The notes beneath the pieces are model-generated. The model ran no database searches, was not told the origin of the DNA, and saw nothing but the letters and a program-made list of their open reading frames with translations. This document shows, piece by piece, positions 17,633 to 26,710 of a stretch of DNA of 64,000 nucleotides (positions within the stretch are counted from its first letter, which is position 1; every line of letters starts with the position of its first letter). Source of the stretch: Alkalispirillum mobile (GTDB lineage Bacteria; Pseudomonadota; Gammaproteobacteria; Nitrococcales; Halorhodospiraceae); assembly GCF_003664325.1 (NCBI RefSeq), contig NZ_RCDA01000001.1, positions 1,178,001 through 1,242,000 on the forward strand. Direction: 5' to 3'. The position numbers and the translations under genes were made by a program.

Positions 17633-19126
17633 ATGGATTACACCATCAAGAACAAGAGCGCCGAGAGCATCAGCAGTCCCTGCATTGTGGTGGGCGTCTT
17701 TGAACGCCGGCGCCTGACCCCCGCCGCCGCCCAGCTGGACGAGGCCAGCGGCGGCGCCGTGACCGCCGCACTGAAACGGGGCGACACCGAGGCCAAGCCC
17801 GGCCAGACCCGCCTGCTCACCGGTCTGGACACCGTCAAGGCCCCGCGGGTTCTGCTGGTGGGCCTGGGCAAGGAGAGCGAGCTCGACGAGCGCAATTACC
17901 GCAAGGCGGTCGCCGCGGCGGCCCAGGCAGTGCAGGACTGCGCCGCCGGCGAGGCCGCCTTCTACCTGCACGAGGTGAAGGTCAAGGCCCGTGACCTGGC
18001 CTGGCGGGTGCAGCAGCTGGCCATCGGCGTGGTCGGCGCCCTCTACCGCTTCGACGAGCTGAAGAGCGAGGCGGAGACGCCGAAAAAGCCGCTCAAGAAA
18101 CTGACCCTGGGCGTCACCGACAAGGACCAGGCCAAGGCGGCCGAGACCGCCCTGGCCCAAGGCATGGCCGTGGGCCAGGGCATGAGCCTGGCGCGCGATC
18201 TGGGGAACCGGCCCGGCAACGTCTGCACCCCGACCTATCTGGCCGACCAGGCGAAGGCGCTGGGCAAGCGCCACGACAAGCTGAAGGTGCAGAGCCTCGA
18301 CCGCAAGGAGATGAAAAAGCTGGGCATGGGCGCCCTGCTGGCGGTGGCGCGGGGCAGCCAGGAGGAGCCGCGGCTGATCGCCATGGAGTGGCATGGCGGC
18401 AAGAAGGACGAGCAGCCCTACGTGCTGGTGGGCAAGGGCATCACCTTCGACACCGGCGGCATCTCGCTGAAACCCGGCGCGGGCATGGACGAGATGAAGT
18501 TCGACATGTGCGGCGCGGCCAGCGTGTTCGGCACCCTGCAGGCGGTGGCCGAGATGAACCTGCCGATCAACGTGGTGGGCGTGGTCCCGGCCAGTGACAA
18601 CATGCCCGACGGCAAGGCCGTCCGCCCCGGCGATATCGTCAAGACGATGTCCGGGCAGACGGTGGAGATCCTCAACACCGACGCCGAGGGGCGGCTGGTG
18701 CTGTGTGACGCCCTGACCTGGTCAGAGCAGTTCAAGCCGCAGGAGATCGTCGACATCGCCACCCTCACCGGTGCCTGCATCATCGGCCTGGGCCACCACC
18801 GCAGTGCGGTGCTGGGCAACCACCCACCGCTGGTCCAGGCCCTGCGCGAGGCCGGTGAGACCAGCGGCGACCCCTGCTGGGAACTGCCCCTGGACCCGGA
18901 GTACGACGAGCAACTGAAGAGCAACTTCGCCGACATGGCCAACATCGGTGGCCGCCCGGCGGGCACCATCACCGCCGCCAGCTTCCTGGCCCGCTTTACC
19001 AAGGCGTACCAGTGGGCCCACCTGGATATCGCCGGCACCGCCTGGCTCAGCGGCGACCAGAAGGGCGCTACCGGCCGCCCCGTGCCGCTGCTGACCCGCT
19101 ACCTGATGGACCGGGCCGGGGTCTGA
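17633..19126 (+). CDS. pepA: Leucyl aminopeptidase PepA (M17)
   Basis: PepA is a hexameric, two-metal aminopeptidase; in E. coli it also binds DNA in Xer recombination and carAB control. The metal-binding signature VGKGITFDTGGISLKP (about 264-279) and the family motif NTDAEGRLVL are intact. At 497 residues it has normal length with the usual N-terminal domain. ATG 17633 follows GGGAGCGATCC. It precedes holC by two bases; pepA-holC-valS is the E. coli order, here interrupted by a GNAT gene. Confidence 0.97.
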   Translation: MDYTIKNKSAESISSPCIVVGVFERRRLTPAAAQLDEASGGAVTAALKRGDTEAKPGQTRLLTGLDTVKAPRVLLVGLGKESELDERNYRKAVAAAAQAVQDCAAGEAAFYLHEVKVKARDLAWRVQQLAIGVVGALYRFDELKSEAETPKKPLKKLTLGVTDKDQAKAAETALAQGMAVGQGMSLARDLGNRPGNVCTPTYLADQAKALGKRHDKLKVQSLDRKEMKKLGMGALLAVARGSQEEPRLIAMEWHGGKKDEQPYVLVGKGITFDTGGISLKPGAGMDEMKFDMCGAASVFGTLQAVAEMNLPINVVGVVPASDNMPDGKAVRPGDIVKTMSGQTVEILNTDAEGRLVLCDALTWSEQFKPQEIVDIATLTGACIIGLGHHRSAVLGNHPPLVQALREAGETSGDPCWELPLDPEYDEQLKSNFADMANIGGRPAGTITAASFLARFTKAYQWAHLDIAGTAWLSGDQKGATGRPVPLLTRYLMDRAGV

Positions 19127-19128
19127 AG

Positions 19129-19572
19129 GTGAGCGACTCCACGAACCCCGTCGTGCGCTTCTACGTACTGAACCGGGCCCATGACCCGGTTCAGCGGGAA
19201 CGTTTCGCCTGCGGGCTCGTCGCCAAGGGCCTGGCCCACGGTGTGGGGCATATCCATATCCAGGTGGGCGGTGCACAGCAGGCCGAGCGCCTGGACACCC
19301 TGTTGTGGACCTTCCGCAAGGAGAGCTTCATCCCCCACGCACTGCAGGCGCAGGCCGAGGGCGAGGCGGTGGTCATCGGCGACCGGCCGGAGGCCCTCTC
19401 CGAGGACGCATTGCTGATCAACCTCGGCCCGGAGGTGCCACCGGCATGGCAGGCCTTCCGGCGGGTCTTTGAGGTCGTGGTGCAGGCCCGTGAGGTCCTG
19501 GAACAGACCCGCGCGCATTTCCGGCATTACCACCAGGCCGGCGTGACGCCCGAGAAATATGACGTGGACTAG
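19129..19572 (+). CDS. holC: DNA polymerase III chi subunit HolC
   Basis: HolC links the clamp loader to single-stranded-DNA-binding protein. The 147-residue product matches the E. coli length. It contains VRFYVLNRAHDPVQRERFACGLV, VVIGDRPEALSEDALLINLG, and the C-terminal RAHFRHYHQAG, which match the chi fold. The GTG start at 19129 lies just after the pepA stop, suggesting coupled translation. The reading that continues upstream inside pepA is not used. Confidence 0.9.
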   Translation: MSDSTNPVVRFYVLNRAHDPVQRERFACGLVAKGLAHGVGHIHIQVGGAQQAERLDTLLWTFRKESFIPHALQAQAEGEAVVIGDRPEALSEDALLINLGPEVPPAWQAFRRVFEVVVQAREVLEQTRAHFRHYHQAGVTPEKYDVD

Positions 19573-19657
19573 CGCCGAGGGGCTGATGCGGGATGGGCTA
19601 AGCTTACCCCTATCAGGCTCATGGCCGTAAACCCTGCACCGCAGACATTGCATACTG

Positions 19658-20194
19658 ATGACGGACACTGACAACACACTGCCACGCGCTGTCGTCGAGG
19701 CCAAAGATGGCCGACGCTACACGCTGCGCCCCATCCAGCCGAGCGACGCCCCGTCGCTGATGCGCGGTTATCAGGCCCTGTCGCCGCAGGAACGCTGGTT
19801 CCGCATGCTGCACGCCGTGCCGGAATTGAGCGAGGCGGCGGCGGAGGCCTTCTGCACGCCCGACCTGACGCGCGATTTCTGCCTGGTACTGGAGGGGCAG
19901 GATGAATTGGCCGGGGAGATACTCGGCGGCGCCCGGATCACCGGCGAGCACAACGGCCGGGACTGCGAGTTCTCCGTTTCCCTGCGCCCCGAGGTGCGCG
20001 GCCTGGGCCTGGCCCAGCAGGCCCTGCGCATGGCCCTGCAGCTCGCCGCCGCTGCCGGTTATCAACGGGCGTACGGCACCATCTCCCGGGACAACCGCGG
20101 CATGATCAACCTGGCCGTGCTGCTGGGCTTCAACATCCGCCAGGACCCGGACGACCCCGCCTGCGTCATCGCGGAAAAGACGCTGACGCCCTAG
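19658..20194 (+). CDS. GNAT-family N-acetyltransferase
   Basis: The 178-residue protein has a single GNAT fold: YTLRPIQPSDAPSLM at the N-terminus, then SVSLRPEVRGLGLAQQAL, the acetyl-CoA binding loop, and GTISRDNRGMINLAVLLGF. It resembles the C-terminal acetyltransferase domain of Pat/YfiQ-type lysine acetyltransferases (the YALSPQERWFRM-like region), but the substrate cannot be inferred. It sits between holC and valS, where E. coli has no gene. No strong ribosome binding site precedes ATG 19658. Confidence 0.8.
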   Translation: MTDTDNTLPRAVVEAKDGRRYTLRPIQPSDAPSLMRGYQALSPQERWFRMLHAVPELSEAAAEAFCTPDLTRDFCLVLEGQDELAGEILGGARITGEHNGRDCEFSVSLRPEVRGLGLAQQALRMALQLAAAAGYQRAYGTISRDNRGMINLAVLLGFNIRQDPDDPACVIAEKTLTP

Positions 20195-20359
20195 ACATCA
20201 CCTGCAACCCGCCGGCTTCACCGTTTGCCGCGCGCACGAGCACCCCGGCCTGCCGGAAACCCGGCGCCGGGGCGGCGGTGTTGCCCTGCTTTTCGCCGGA
20301 AACTGCGGTAAGATAACGAGTTTTCCACGCCCCCAAGCCAATCGGATCAGACCGGATAC

Positions 20360-23113
20360 ATGGAAAAGACCTACCAGCCGCAAGCCATCGAAGACAAGTG
20401 GTACGCCTACTGGGAAGAGCACGGGCACTTCGCACCCGCCGGCGAGGGCGAGCCCTACTGCATCATGATCCCGCCACCCAACGTGACGGGCACCCTGCAC
20501 ATGGGCCACGCCTTCCAGGACACCATCATGGACGCGCTGATCCGCTATCAGCGCATGTGCGGCCGTGACACGCTCTGGCAGCCGGGCACCGACCACGCCG
20601 GCATCGCCACCCAGATGGTGGTCGAGCGCCAGCTGGAGGCCGAGGGCAAGTCCCGCTTCGACCTGGGGCGGGAGAAATTCCTGGAGCGGGTCTGGCAGTG
20701 GAAGGCCGAATCCGGCGGCACCATCACCCGGCAGTTGCGGCGCATGGGGGCGTCGGTGGACTGGTCCCGCGAGCGCTTCACCATGGACGAGGGCCTGTCC
20801 CACGCCGTGCGCGAGGTCTTCGTGCGGCTCTACGAGGACGGCCTGATCTACCGGGGCAAGCGGCTGGTCAACTGGGACCCGGTGCTGCACACCGCCGTCT
20901 CCGACCTGGAGGTGGCCAGCAAGGAGGAGCAGGGGCACATCTGGCACATGCGCTACCCTCTCTCCGACGCGTCGGACCACGTGGTGGTGGCCACCACGCG
21001 CCCGGAGACCATGCTGGGTGATACCGCCGTGGCCGTGCACCCGGAGGACGAACGCTTCCGCCACCTGGTGGGCAAGACGCTGGACCTGCCGCTGACCGGG
21101 CGCCAGATCCCGATCATCGCCGACGACTACGTGGACCCGGAATTCGGCTCCGGCTGCGTCAAGATCACCCCGGCCCACGACTTCAATGACTACGCCATCG
21201 GTGAGCGCCACGATCTGCCCAAGATCAACATCCTGACACCGGATGCCGCCATCAACGAGCACGCCCCCAAGGCCTACCAGGGGCTGGACCGCTTCGAGGC
21301 GCGCGAGCGCGTCGTTGCCGACCTGGAAGCCCAGGGCCTGCTCGAGAAGGTGGAGAAGCACACCCTGATGGTGCCACGGGGCGACCGCAGCGGCGCCGTG
21401 CTGGAGCCCTTCCTCACCGACCAGTGGTTCGTGCGCGCCGAACCGCTGGCCAAGCCGGCCATCGAGGCGGTGGAGGACGGCCGCATCCGCTTCATCCCGG
21501 GCAACTGGGACCGCACCTACTACGAGTGGATGCACAACATCCAGGACTGGTGCATCAGCCGTCAGATCTGGTGGGGCCACCGCATCCCCGCCTGGTACGA
21601 CGCCGAAGGCCACGTCTACGTGGGCCGCACCGAAGAGGAGGTGCGCGCGCGCCACAACCTGGGCCACGTGCCGCTGCACCAGGACGAGGACGTGCTGGAC
21701 ACCTGGTTCAGCTCCGCGCTCTGGCCCTTCTCCACCCTGGGCTGGCCCGACAACACCGAGGCCCTGCGCACCTTCTACCCCACCTCGGTGCTGGTGACCG
21801 GCTTCGACATCATCTTCTTCTGGGTGGCCCGGATGATCATGATGGGCATGTACTTCATGGGGGACGTGCCCTTCCGCGAGATCTACATCCACGGCCTGGT
21901 GCGCGACCCGGACGGCCAGAAGATGTCCAAGTCCAAGGGCAACGTCCTGGATCCGCTGGATATCATCGACGGCATCGAGCTGGACGACCTGGTGGCCAAG
22001 CGCACCAGCGGGCTCATGCAGCCGCAGATGGCCCGGAAGATCGAAAAGACCACGCGCCGGCAATTCCCGGACGGCATCCCCGCCCACGGCACCGATGCGC
22101 TGCGCTTCACCTTCGCCTCATTGGCCACCACCGGCCGCGACGTGGTCTTCGACCTGGGCCGGGCCGAGGGCTACCGCAACTTCTGTAACAAGATCTGGAA
22201 CGCGGCCCGCTACGTGCTGATGAACACCGAGGGCCAGGACACCGGCCTGACCGCGGAGAACATCAAGCTCTCGGTGGCGGACCGCTGGATCATCTCGCAG
22301 CTGCAGCGCACCGAGCTGCGGGTGCGCGAGGCGCTGGACGGCTACCGGCTCGATCTCGCCGCCCAGGCCATTCATGAGTTCATCTGGGACGAGTACTGCG
22401 ACTGGTACCTGGAGCTGTCCAAGCCGGTGCTCACCCAGTCGGACGACGAGGCGCTGCTGCGCGGCACCCGGCGCACCCTGGTACGCGTGCTGGAGGCCGC
22501 CCTGCGGCTCACCCACCCGATCATGCCCTTCATCACCGAGGCCGTCTGGCAGCAGATCGCGCCGCTGGCGGGCAAGCAGGGTGACAGCATCATGACCCAG
22601 CCCTACCCGGTGGCGGAGGCCGGCCTGGTAGACAACGCCGCCGAGGCGGATATCGCCTGGATCAAGCAGTTCGTGCTGGGCGTGCGCCGGATCCGCGGCG
22701 AGATGGACCTGTCCCCGGCGAAACCCCTGCCGGTACTGCTGCAGAACACCACCCCGGAGGACCGGGCCCGGCTGGAGAACTACCAGGCCTTCCTCAAGAC
22801 CCTGGCACGGCTCGAGTCCATCGAGGAGGTGGGCGGCGAGGCGCCGGAGTCGGCCATCGCGCTGGTGGGCGATATGCAGGTCCTGGTGCCGATGGCCGGC
22901 CTGATCGACAAGGAGGCCGAGCTGGCCCGCCTGGACAAGGCGCGCCAGCGGCTGCAGAAGGAGGTGCAGCGGCTGGAGGGCAAGCTGGCCAACGAGAACT
23001 TCGTCAGCAAGGCGCCCGAGGCCGTGGTGGAGAAGGAGCGGGCCAAGCTCACCGAGCAGCGCAGTGCACTGGAGAAGATAGAGGCCCAGCGCGAGAAGAT
23101 CGCCCGGGTCTGA
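20360..23113 (+). CDS. valS: Valyl-tRNA synthetase
   Basis: ValS charges tRNA-Val. The class I signature HMGH lies at 47-50 in [12 protein letters not shown] and KMSKS near 523 in [10 protein letters not shown]. The CP1 editing domain that removes mischarged threonine contains [18 protein letters not shown]. An anticodon-binding domain follows, and a C-terminal coiled coil (about 850-915) is present. At 917 residues it is normal for bacterial ValS. A possible -10 (TAAGAT, 20309-20314) lies in the 165-bp gap upstream, without a good -35. Confidence 0.98.
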   Translation: MEKTYQPQAIEDKWYAYWEEHGHFAPAGEGEPYCIMIPPPNVTGTLHMGHAFQDTIMDALIRYQRMCGRDTLWQPGTDHAGIATQMVVERQLEAEGKSRFDLGREKFLERVWQWKAESGGTITRQLRRMGASVDWSRERFTMDEGLSHAVREVFVRLYEDGLIYRGKRLVNWDPVLHTAVSDLEVASKEEQGHIWHMRYPLSDASDHVVVATTRPETMLGDTAVAVHPEDERFRHLVGKTLDLPLTGRQIPIIADDYVDPEFGSGCVKITPAHDFNDYAIGERHDLPKINILTPDAAINEHAPKAYQGLDRFEARERVVADLEAQGLLEKVEKHTLMVPRGDRSGAVLEPFLTDQWFVRAEPLAKPAIEAVEDGRIRFIPGNWDRTYYEWMHNIQDWCISRQIWWGHRIPAWYDAEGHVYVGRTEEEVRARHNLGHVPLHQDEDVLDTWFSSALWPFSTLGWPDNTEALRTFYPTSVLVTGFDIIFFWVARMIMMGMYFMGDVPFREIYIHGLVRDPDGQKMSKSKGNVLDPLDIIDGIELDDLVAKRTSGLMQPQMARKIEKTTRRQFPDGIPAHGTDALRFTFASLATTGRDVVFDLGRAEGYRNFCNKIWNAARYVLMNTEGQDTGLTAENIKLSVADRWIISQLQRTELRVREALDGYRLDLAAQAIHEFIWDEYCDWYLELSKPVLTQSDDEALLRGTRRTLVRVLEAALRLTHPIMPFITEAVWQQIAPLAGKQGDSIMTQPYPVAEAGLVDNAAEADIAWIKQFVLGVRRIRGEMDLSPAKPLPVLLQNTTPEDRARLENYQAFLKTLARLESIEEVGGEAPESAIALVGDMQVLVPMAGLIDKEAELARLDKARQRLQKEVQRLEGKLANENFVSKAPEAVVEKERAKLTEQRSALEKIEAQREKIARV

Positions 23114-23138
23114 CCGGGCCGGCCCCGGGCGGGCGGCG

Positions 23139-23345
23139 CTAACCGCCGGCCTGGGCCAGAACCACCCGCACGATCAGCACCAGGACCAGGATGAACAGCA
23201 GGGTGAAGACCACCCCGGCGACAATAAAAACGCCGGGGCGCCCCTGCGCGAAGTCCCGCCGGCGAGCCGCTTCCGACTGCACCCCGAAGGCGGCCGCCAG
23301 GGTACTCAGCAGCACCTGCCACCAGCTGAGTTGATCACGCCCCAC
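23139..23345 (-). CDS. DUF2970 small membrane protein
   Basis: The 68-residue product reads WWQVLLSTLAAAFGVQSEAARRRDFAQG, followed by one membrane span (about 42-64). This is the DUF2970 pattern common in Gamma- and Betaproteobacteria; its function is unknown. An ATG at 23351 directly abuts AGGAGG, so it cannot be served by it. The GTG at 23345 is six bases downstream of the same AGGAGG and is the better start. It overlaps the 3' end of rimI by 11 bp and ends the leuA-udg-rimI group; convergent with valS. Confidence 0.8.
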   Translation of the reverse strand: MGRDQLSWWQVLLSTLAAAFGVQSEAARRRDFAQGRPGVFIVAGVVFTLLFILVLVLIVRVVLAQAGG

Positions 23346-23820
23346 GGCCATCCTCCTCGATCAGCCGCGCGAGCACCAAGGCGTCCTCCCGCCCGCCGGC
23401 GGCCGGGTAGTAGCCCCGCCGGCGGCCTACCTGCTCGAAGCCGACACTGCGGTAAAGCGCCTGCGCCGCCTTGTTGCTCGGCCGCACCTCCAGGAACAGC
23501 TCCTGCACCTCGTGGGCCGGCGCCTCCTGGATCACCCGGTCGATCAGGGCGCGCCCCACGCCCTCTCGGCGCCTGTCGGGGCTGACACAAAGGTTGAGGA
23601 TGTGCCCCTCGCCGGCGGCCGCCGCCACCAGCACGAAACCGACGATATGCCCGCTGCACACGCACACCCACCCCGGGTAACCGGCACGCAGGCAATCGCG
23701 GAAGATACCGTAGGTCCAGGGCCAGGAGTAGGCGCGCTGCTCCACCTGGAGCACCTCGGGCAGATCCGCCTCAATCATGTCCCGGATCCGTCCGGGTTGC
23801 GGGGCTACAACGGCTACCAT
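23335..23820 (-). CDS. rimI: Ribosomal protein alanine N-acetyltransferase RimI
   Basis: RimI acetylates the N-terminal alanine of ribosomal protein S18. The GNAT fold includes VEQRAYSWPWTYGIFRDCL, the acetyl-CoA loop LCVSPDRRREGVGRAL, and EVRPSNKAAQALYRSVGFEQVGRRRGYY, the RimI-specific signature. The start ATG 23820 follows CGGAGG. It lies between udg and DUF2970 rather than next to tsaB, its frequent partner. Confidence 0.92.
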   Translation of the reverse strand: MVAVVAPQPGRIRDMIEADLPEVLQVEQRAYSWPWTYGIFRDCLRAGYPGWVCVCSGHIVGFVLVAAAAGEGHILNLCVSPDRRREGVGRALIDRVIQEAPAHEVQELFLEVRPSNKAAQALYRSVGFEQVGRRRGYYPAAGGREDALVLARLIEEDGRGA

Positions 23821-23849
23821 GGGCGCCTCCGGTGGGCCGGGGGACGAGG

Positions 23850-24692
23850 CTATTCCGCCAGGATGCGGCGGATGTACTTGAGATCCGCCCAGGCCCTCGC
23901 CTTGTCCGCGGGATTACGCAACAGATACGCAGGATGATAGGTGGCGAGCAAGGGGACATCCACCGGTGCATAACGGTGAAGCTGCCCGCGCAGGCGCCCG
24001 AGCGGAGTGGTGACCCCCAGCAGGTGGTGCGCCGGCACACGCCCCAGGGCGACGATGAGTCGGGGCTGGAGCAGCGAGAGCTGCCGCTGCAGGTAGGGCT
24101 GGCAGGCGGCGGCCTCATCCGCCTTCGGGTCGCGGTTGCGCGGCGGCCGGCACTTGACCACGTTACAGATATAGACCCCGTGGTGGCGGTCCAGGCCGAT
24201 AGCCGCCAGCATCCGGTCCAGCAGCTGACCCGCCTGGCCCACGAACGGTTCGCCGCGCCGGTCCTCTTCCACCCCGGGGCCCTCGCCCACCAGCACCAGG
24301 TCCGCCTGCCGGTCACCCACACCGAAGACCGTACGAGTCCGCCCCTCGCACAGCCCGCAGAGCCGGCAGTCGGCCACCCGAGCCTCAAGGGCGTCCCAGT
24401 CCAGGCCGTCGAGACCGGATTCGACCGGCGCCCGGGCCGGGGCCGGCGGTTGTTCCGTACCCGGCGACTGGCCCTGGTCCGGCGCTGACGCCGGCCCGCC
24501 TTGTGGCTGCACCACCGGCTCAAGCACCGGCTCTGGGGGCGGCTCCGCCTCCCCCGACGCCTGCGCCGCTTCTGCCGGAACCGGCCGCCGGACCGGCGCC
24601 GCCACCGCCGCGGGCCGCGGCCGATAGCAGGTCACGCCCAGCTGCTGCAGGCGCACACGCTGACGGGCCTGGCGAGCGGCCTCCTCGTCCAT
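23850..24692 (-). CDS. Family 4 uracil-DNA glycosylase (Fe-S, phage SPO1 polymerase-like)
   Basis: This enzyme excises uracil from DNA. The catalytic region starts near residue 100 with the [4Fe-4S] cysteines in CRLCGLC; the other pair lies in NVVKCRPP and AAACQPYL. The water-activating motif is GEGPGVEEDRRGEPFVG, and HPAYLLR closes the active site. Residues 25-95 are a low-complexity Pro/Ala/Glu linker after a short N-terminal helix, a layout seen in several proteobacterial homologues. It is separated from the leuA stop by three bases and is probably cotranscribed. Confidence 0.93.
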   Translation of the reverse strand: MDEEAARQARQRVRLQQLGVTCYRPRPAAVAAPVRRPVPAEAAQASGEAEPPPEPVLEPVVQPQGGPASAPDQGQSPGTEQPPAPARAPVESGLDGLDWDALEARVADCRLCGLCEGRTRTVFGVGDRQADLVLVGEGPGVEEDRRGEPFVGQAGQLLDRMLAAIGLDRHHGVYICNVVKCRPPRNRDPKADEAAACQPYLQRQLSLLQPRLIVALGRVPAHHLLGVTTPLGRLRGQLHRYAPVDVPLLATYHPAYLLRNPADKARAWADLKYIRRILAE

Positions 24693-24695
24693 GGC

Positions 24696-26249
24696 TTATA
24701 CGTCCGCCGCCTGCGGGTGGCGCCGCAACTCACCCTGGTCGATCTTGTTCAGGGCGTTCAGGTAGGCCTTGGCCGAGGCGATCACGATATCGGTGTCCGA
24801 GCCCTGGCCGTTGACGATTCGCCCGCCGCGCTCCAGGCGCACGGTCACCTCGCCCTGGGAGTCGGTGCCGGTGGTAATGTTGCTCACCGAGTAGAGCAGC
24901 AGCTCGGTGTCGGAGGCGCCGATCAACTCCTCTATGGCCTTGAAGGCCGCATCCACCGGGCCGCTCCCCGGACACACGGCGCGCCGCTCCCGGCCGTCCA
25001 CCATCAGGGTGACGGTGGCCTCGGGCGTTTCACCGGTCTCGGAGCAGACATGCAGGGCCACCAGGCGGTAGCGCTCGTTCTCCAACGCCATGTTGGCTTC
25101 GGTGACCAATGCCTGCAGGTCCTCGTCGAATATCTCGTGCTTCTTGTCCGCCAGACCCTTGAAGCGCTGGAAGGCCTCGTTGAGCTGCTCCTCAGAGTCG
25201 AACTCGATGCCCAGATCCTTGAGCCGGGCCCGAAAGGCGTTGCGCCCGGAGTGCTTGCCCAGCACCATCCGGTTGGTGTGCCAGCCCACGTCCTCGGCGC
25301 GCATGATCTCGTAGGTCTCGCGGTGCTTGAGCACCCCGTCCTGGTGGATACCCGACTCGTGGGCAAAGGCGTTGGCCCCGACGATGGCCTTGTTGGGCTG
25401 GGGCTGAAAGCCGGTGATATTGGCCACCAGGCGGCTGGCGGGCACGATCTCCCTCGCCTCGATGCGCGTGTCGCAGGGGAAGTAGTCCTGCCGGGTACGC
25501 ACCGCCATGACCAGCTCCTCCAGCGCGGCGTTGCCGGCACGCTCGCCGAGCCCGTTGATGGTGCACTCCACCTGCCGCGCGCCGTTCATCACCGCTGCCA
25601 GGGAGTTGGCCACCGCCACCCCCAGGTCGTTGTGGCAGTGCACCGAGAAAACCGCCTTGTCGGAGTTGGGGACGTTCTCGCGCAACCGCTTGATCAGCGC
25701 GCCGAACTGCTCCGGCAGGTTGTACCCCACCGTGTCCGGGATGTTCACCGTGCCGGCGCCGGCATCGATCACCGCCTCGATGATCCGGCAGAGGAACTCG
25801 GGGTCGGAACGGCCCGCGTCCTCCGGCGAGAATTCCACGTCATCGCAGAGCGAGCGGGCCAGCTTCACCGCCTTCACCGCCTCCGCCACCACCTCGTCGG
25901 GCGTCATCCGGAGCTTCTTTTCCATGTGGATGGGCGAGGTGGCGATGAAGGTGTGGATACGGCCGGCCTCGGCCTCCTGCAGCGCCTCGCCGGCGCGCCG
26001 GATATCGTCCTCCCGGGCACGGGCCAGTCCGCAGATCCGGCTGTCCTTCACGGCGCGGGCCACCGCGCTCACCGATTCGAAATCACCGACGCTGGCCGCC
26101 GGGAACCCCGCCTCGATCACGTCCACCTTCAGCCGCTCCAGCGCCCGGGCGATGCGCACCTTTTCCTCGCGGGTCATGGAGGCGCCGGGACTCTGCTCAC
26201 CGTCGCGCAGGGTCGTATCGAAGATAATGAGATGTTCTTTGTCGCTCAT
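24696..26249 (-). CDS. leuA: 2-isopropylmalate synthase LeuA
   Basis: LeuA condenses alpha-ketoisovalerate with acetyl-CoA, the committed step of leucine synthesis. The N-terminal TIM barrel opens with [16 protein letters not shown] and contains [26 protein letters not shown] (metal-binding HxH) and [13 protein letters not shown]. The C-terminal third is the LeuA regulatory (leucine feedback) domain. At 517 residues it matches the E. coli-type enzyme (523). The start ATG 26249 gives the canonical N-terminus; the in-frame extension to 26432 runs through the leader region. A leucine-rich leader peptide and a terminator-like hairpin lie upstream. Confidence 0.97.
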   Translation of the reverse strand: MSDKEHLIIFDTTLRDGEQSPGASMTREEKVRIARALERLKVDVIEAGFPAASVGDFESVSAVARAVKDSRICGLARAREDDIRRAGEALQEAEAGRIHTFIATSPIHMEKKLRMTPDEVVAEAVKAVKLARSLCDDVEFSPEDAGRSDPEFLCRIIEAVIDAGAGTVNIPDTVGYNLPEQFGALIKRLRENVPNSDKAVFSVHCHNDLGVAVANSLAAVMNGARQVECTINGLGERAGNAALEELVMAVRTRQDYFPCDTRIEAREIVPASRLVANITGFQPQPNKAIVGANAFAHESGIHQDGVLKHRETYEIMRAEDVGWHTNRMVLGKHSGRNAFRARLKDLGIEFDSEEQLNEAFQRFKGLADKKHEIFDEDLQALVTEANMALENERYRLVALHVCSETGETPEATVTLMVDGRERRAVCPGSGPVDAAFKAIEELIGASDTELLLYSVSNITTGTDSQGEVTVRLERGGRIVNGQGSDTDIVIASAKAYLNALNKIDQGELRRHPQAADV

Positions 26250-26289
26250 GATGACTCTCCCGGGAGGCCGGCCGTGCGTGCCGCCTACC

Positions 26290-26323
26290 TTAAACGAATA
26301 CCATCCCGCTGCCGAGGCGCGGG
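26290..26323 (-). terminator. Terminator-like hairpin between leucine leader and leuA (candidate attenuator)
   Basis: On the minus strand CCCGCGC-CUCG-GC-A-GCGGG folds into a 7-bp GC stem with one bulged A and a tetraloop (26323 to 26305). A tail follows in which 6 of the first 13 bases are U (AUGGUAUUCGUUU). The 3' arm repeats the hexamer GGCAGC that also follows the leader peptide, so alternative pairing is possible. The weak U tract keeps confidence moderate. Confidence 0.4.
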
Positions 26324-26367
26324 CCTGGGGGAATTCAGGGCTGTGGGATCGGGTCGGATAGGCTGCC

Positions 26368-26457
26368 TTACGGCAGCAGCAGTCGCAGACTGGTGAAGGT
26401 GAGCAGCGGGCGACCGGACAGGGACGACGCACGACGCCGGGAGGCGCCGGTAGGCAT
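26368..26457 (-). CDS. leuL: Candidate leucine-rich leader peptide upstream of leuA
   Basis: A 29-codon reading frame begins at ATG 26457 and ends with codons for LRLLLP and TAA at 26368. Six or more residues are leucine: one at 13, a pair at 18-19, one at 24 and three in a row at 26-28, mostly CTG. A perfect hairpin GCTGCC-GTAA-GGCAGC (26362-26377) spans the last codons and the stop. Position, size and the Leu run just before the stop are what an amino-acid attenuation leader looks like. Against it, the Shine-Dalgarno sequence is weak (AAGGG lies too far upstream), and I cannot run a conservation test. The name is by analogy to enterobacterial leuL. Confidence 0.5.
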   Translation of the reverse strand: MPTGASRRRASSLSGRPLLTFTSLRLLLP

Positions 26458-26542
26458 TGCGTCGCTGGATAACCCTTGGAAGATCATTCGGTGTAGAGCA
26501 CTCTGCCCGTGATGATTAAAACGCGTGTCGGTATAACCGGAT

Positions 26543-26579
26543 GAACTTGACTATAAACGCCTCTCCAGTGAGCTGGCAA
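26543..26579 (-). promoter_or_regulatory. Promoter of the leader-leuA transcript (candidate)
   Basis: Reading the minus strand, TTGCCA (26579-26574) and TATAGT (26555-26550) each match the sigma-70 consensus at five of six positions with an 18-base spacer. The predicted start near 26543 leaves an 86-base leader before the candidate peptide. The remaining DNA up to 26710, toward the divergent M48 gene, shows no further gene. Confidence 0.6.
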
Positions 26580-26710
26580 CCCCGGTGGCCGGGCCGTTGA
26601 TGACTTTTTCCAATCGCCCCCATTGACCGCGCCCCGCGTCGTTTGCCCGCCGCCACGGGTAGCGCGTATTGCGCTTGCGCGGAGCGGCGCCAATCGGAGA
26701 TAAGGGGACG

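Noticed and set aside
20198-22087. Open frame of 629 codons on the minus strand
   Set aside because: Antisense to valS with no motifs; an effect of GC-rich third positions.
24501-26396. Open frame of 631 codons on the plus strand
   Set aside because: Antisense to leuA and udg. No ribosome binding site or family sequence.
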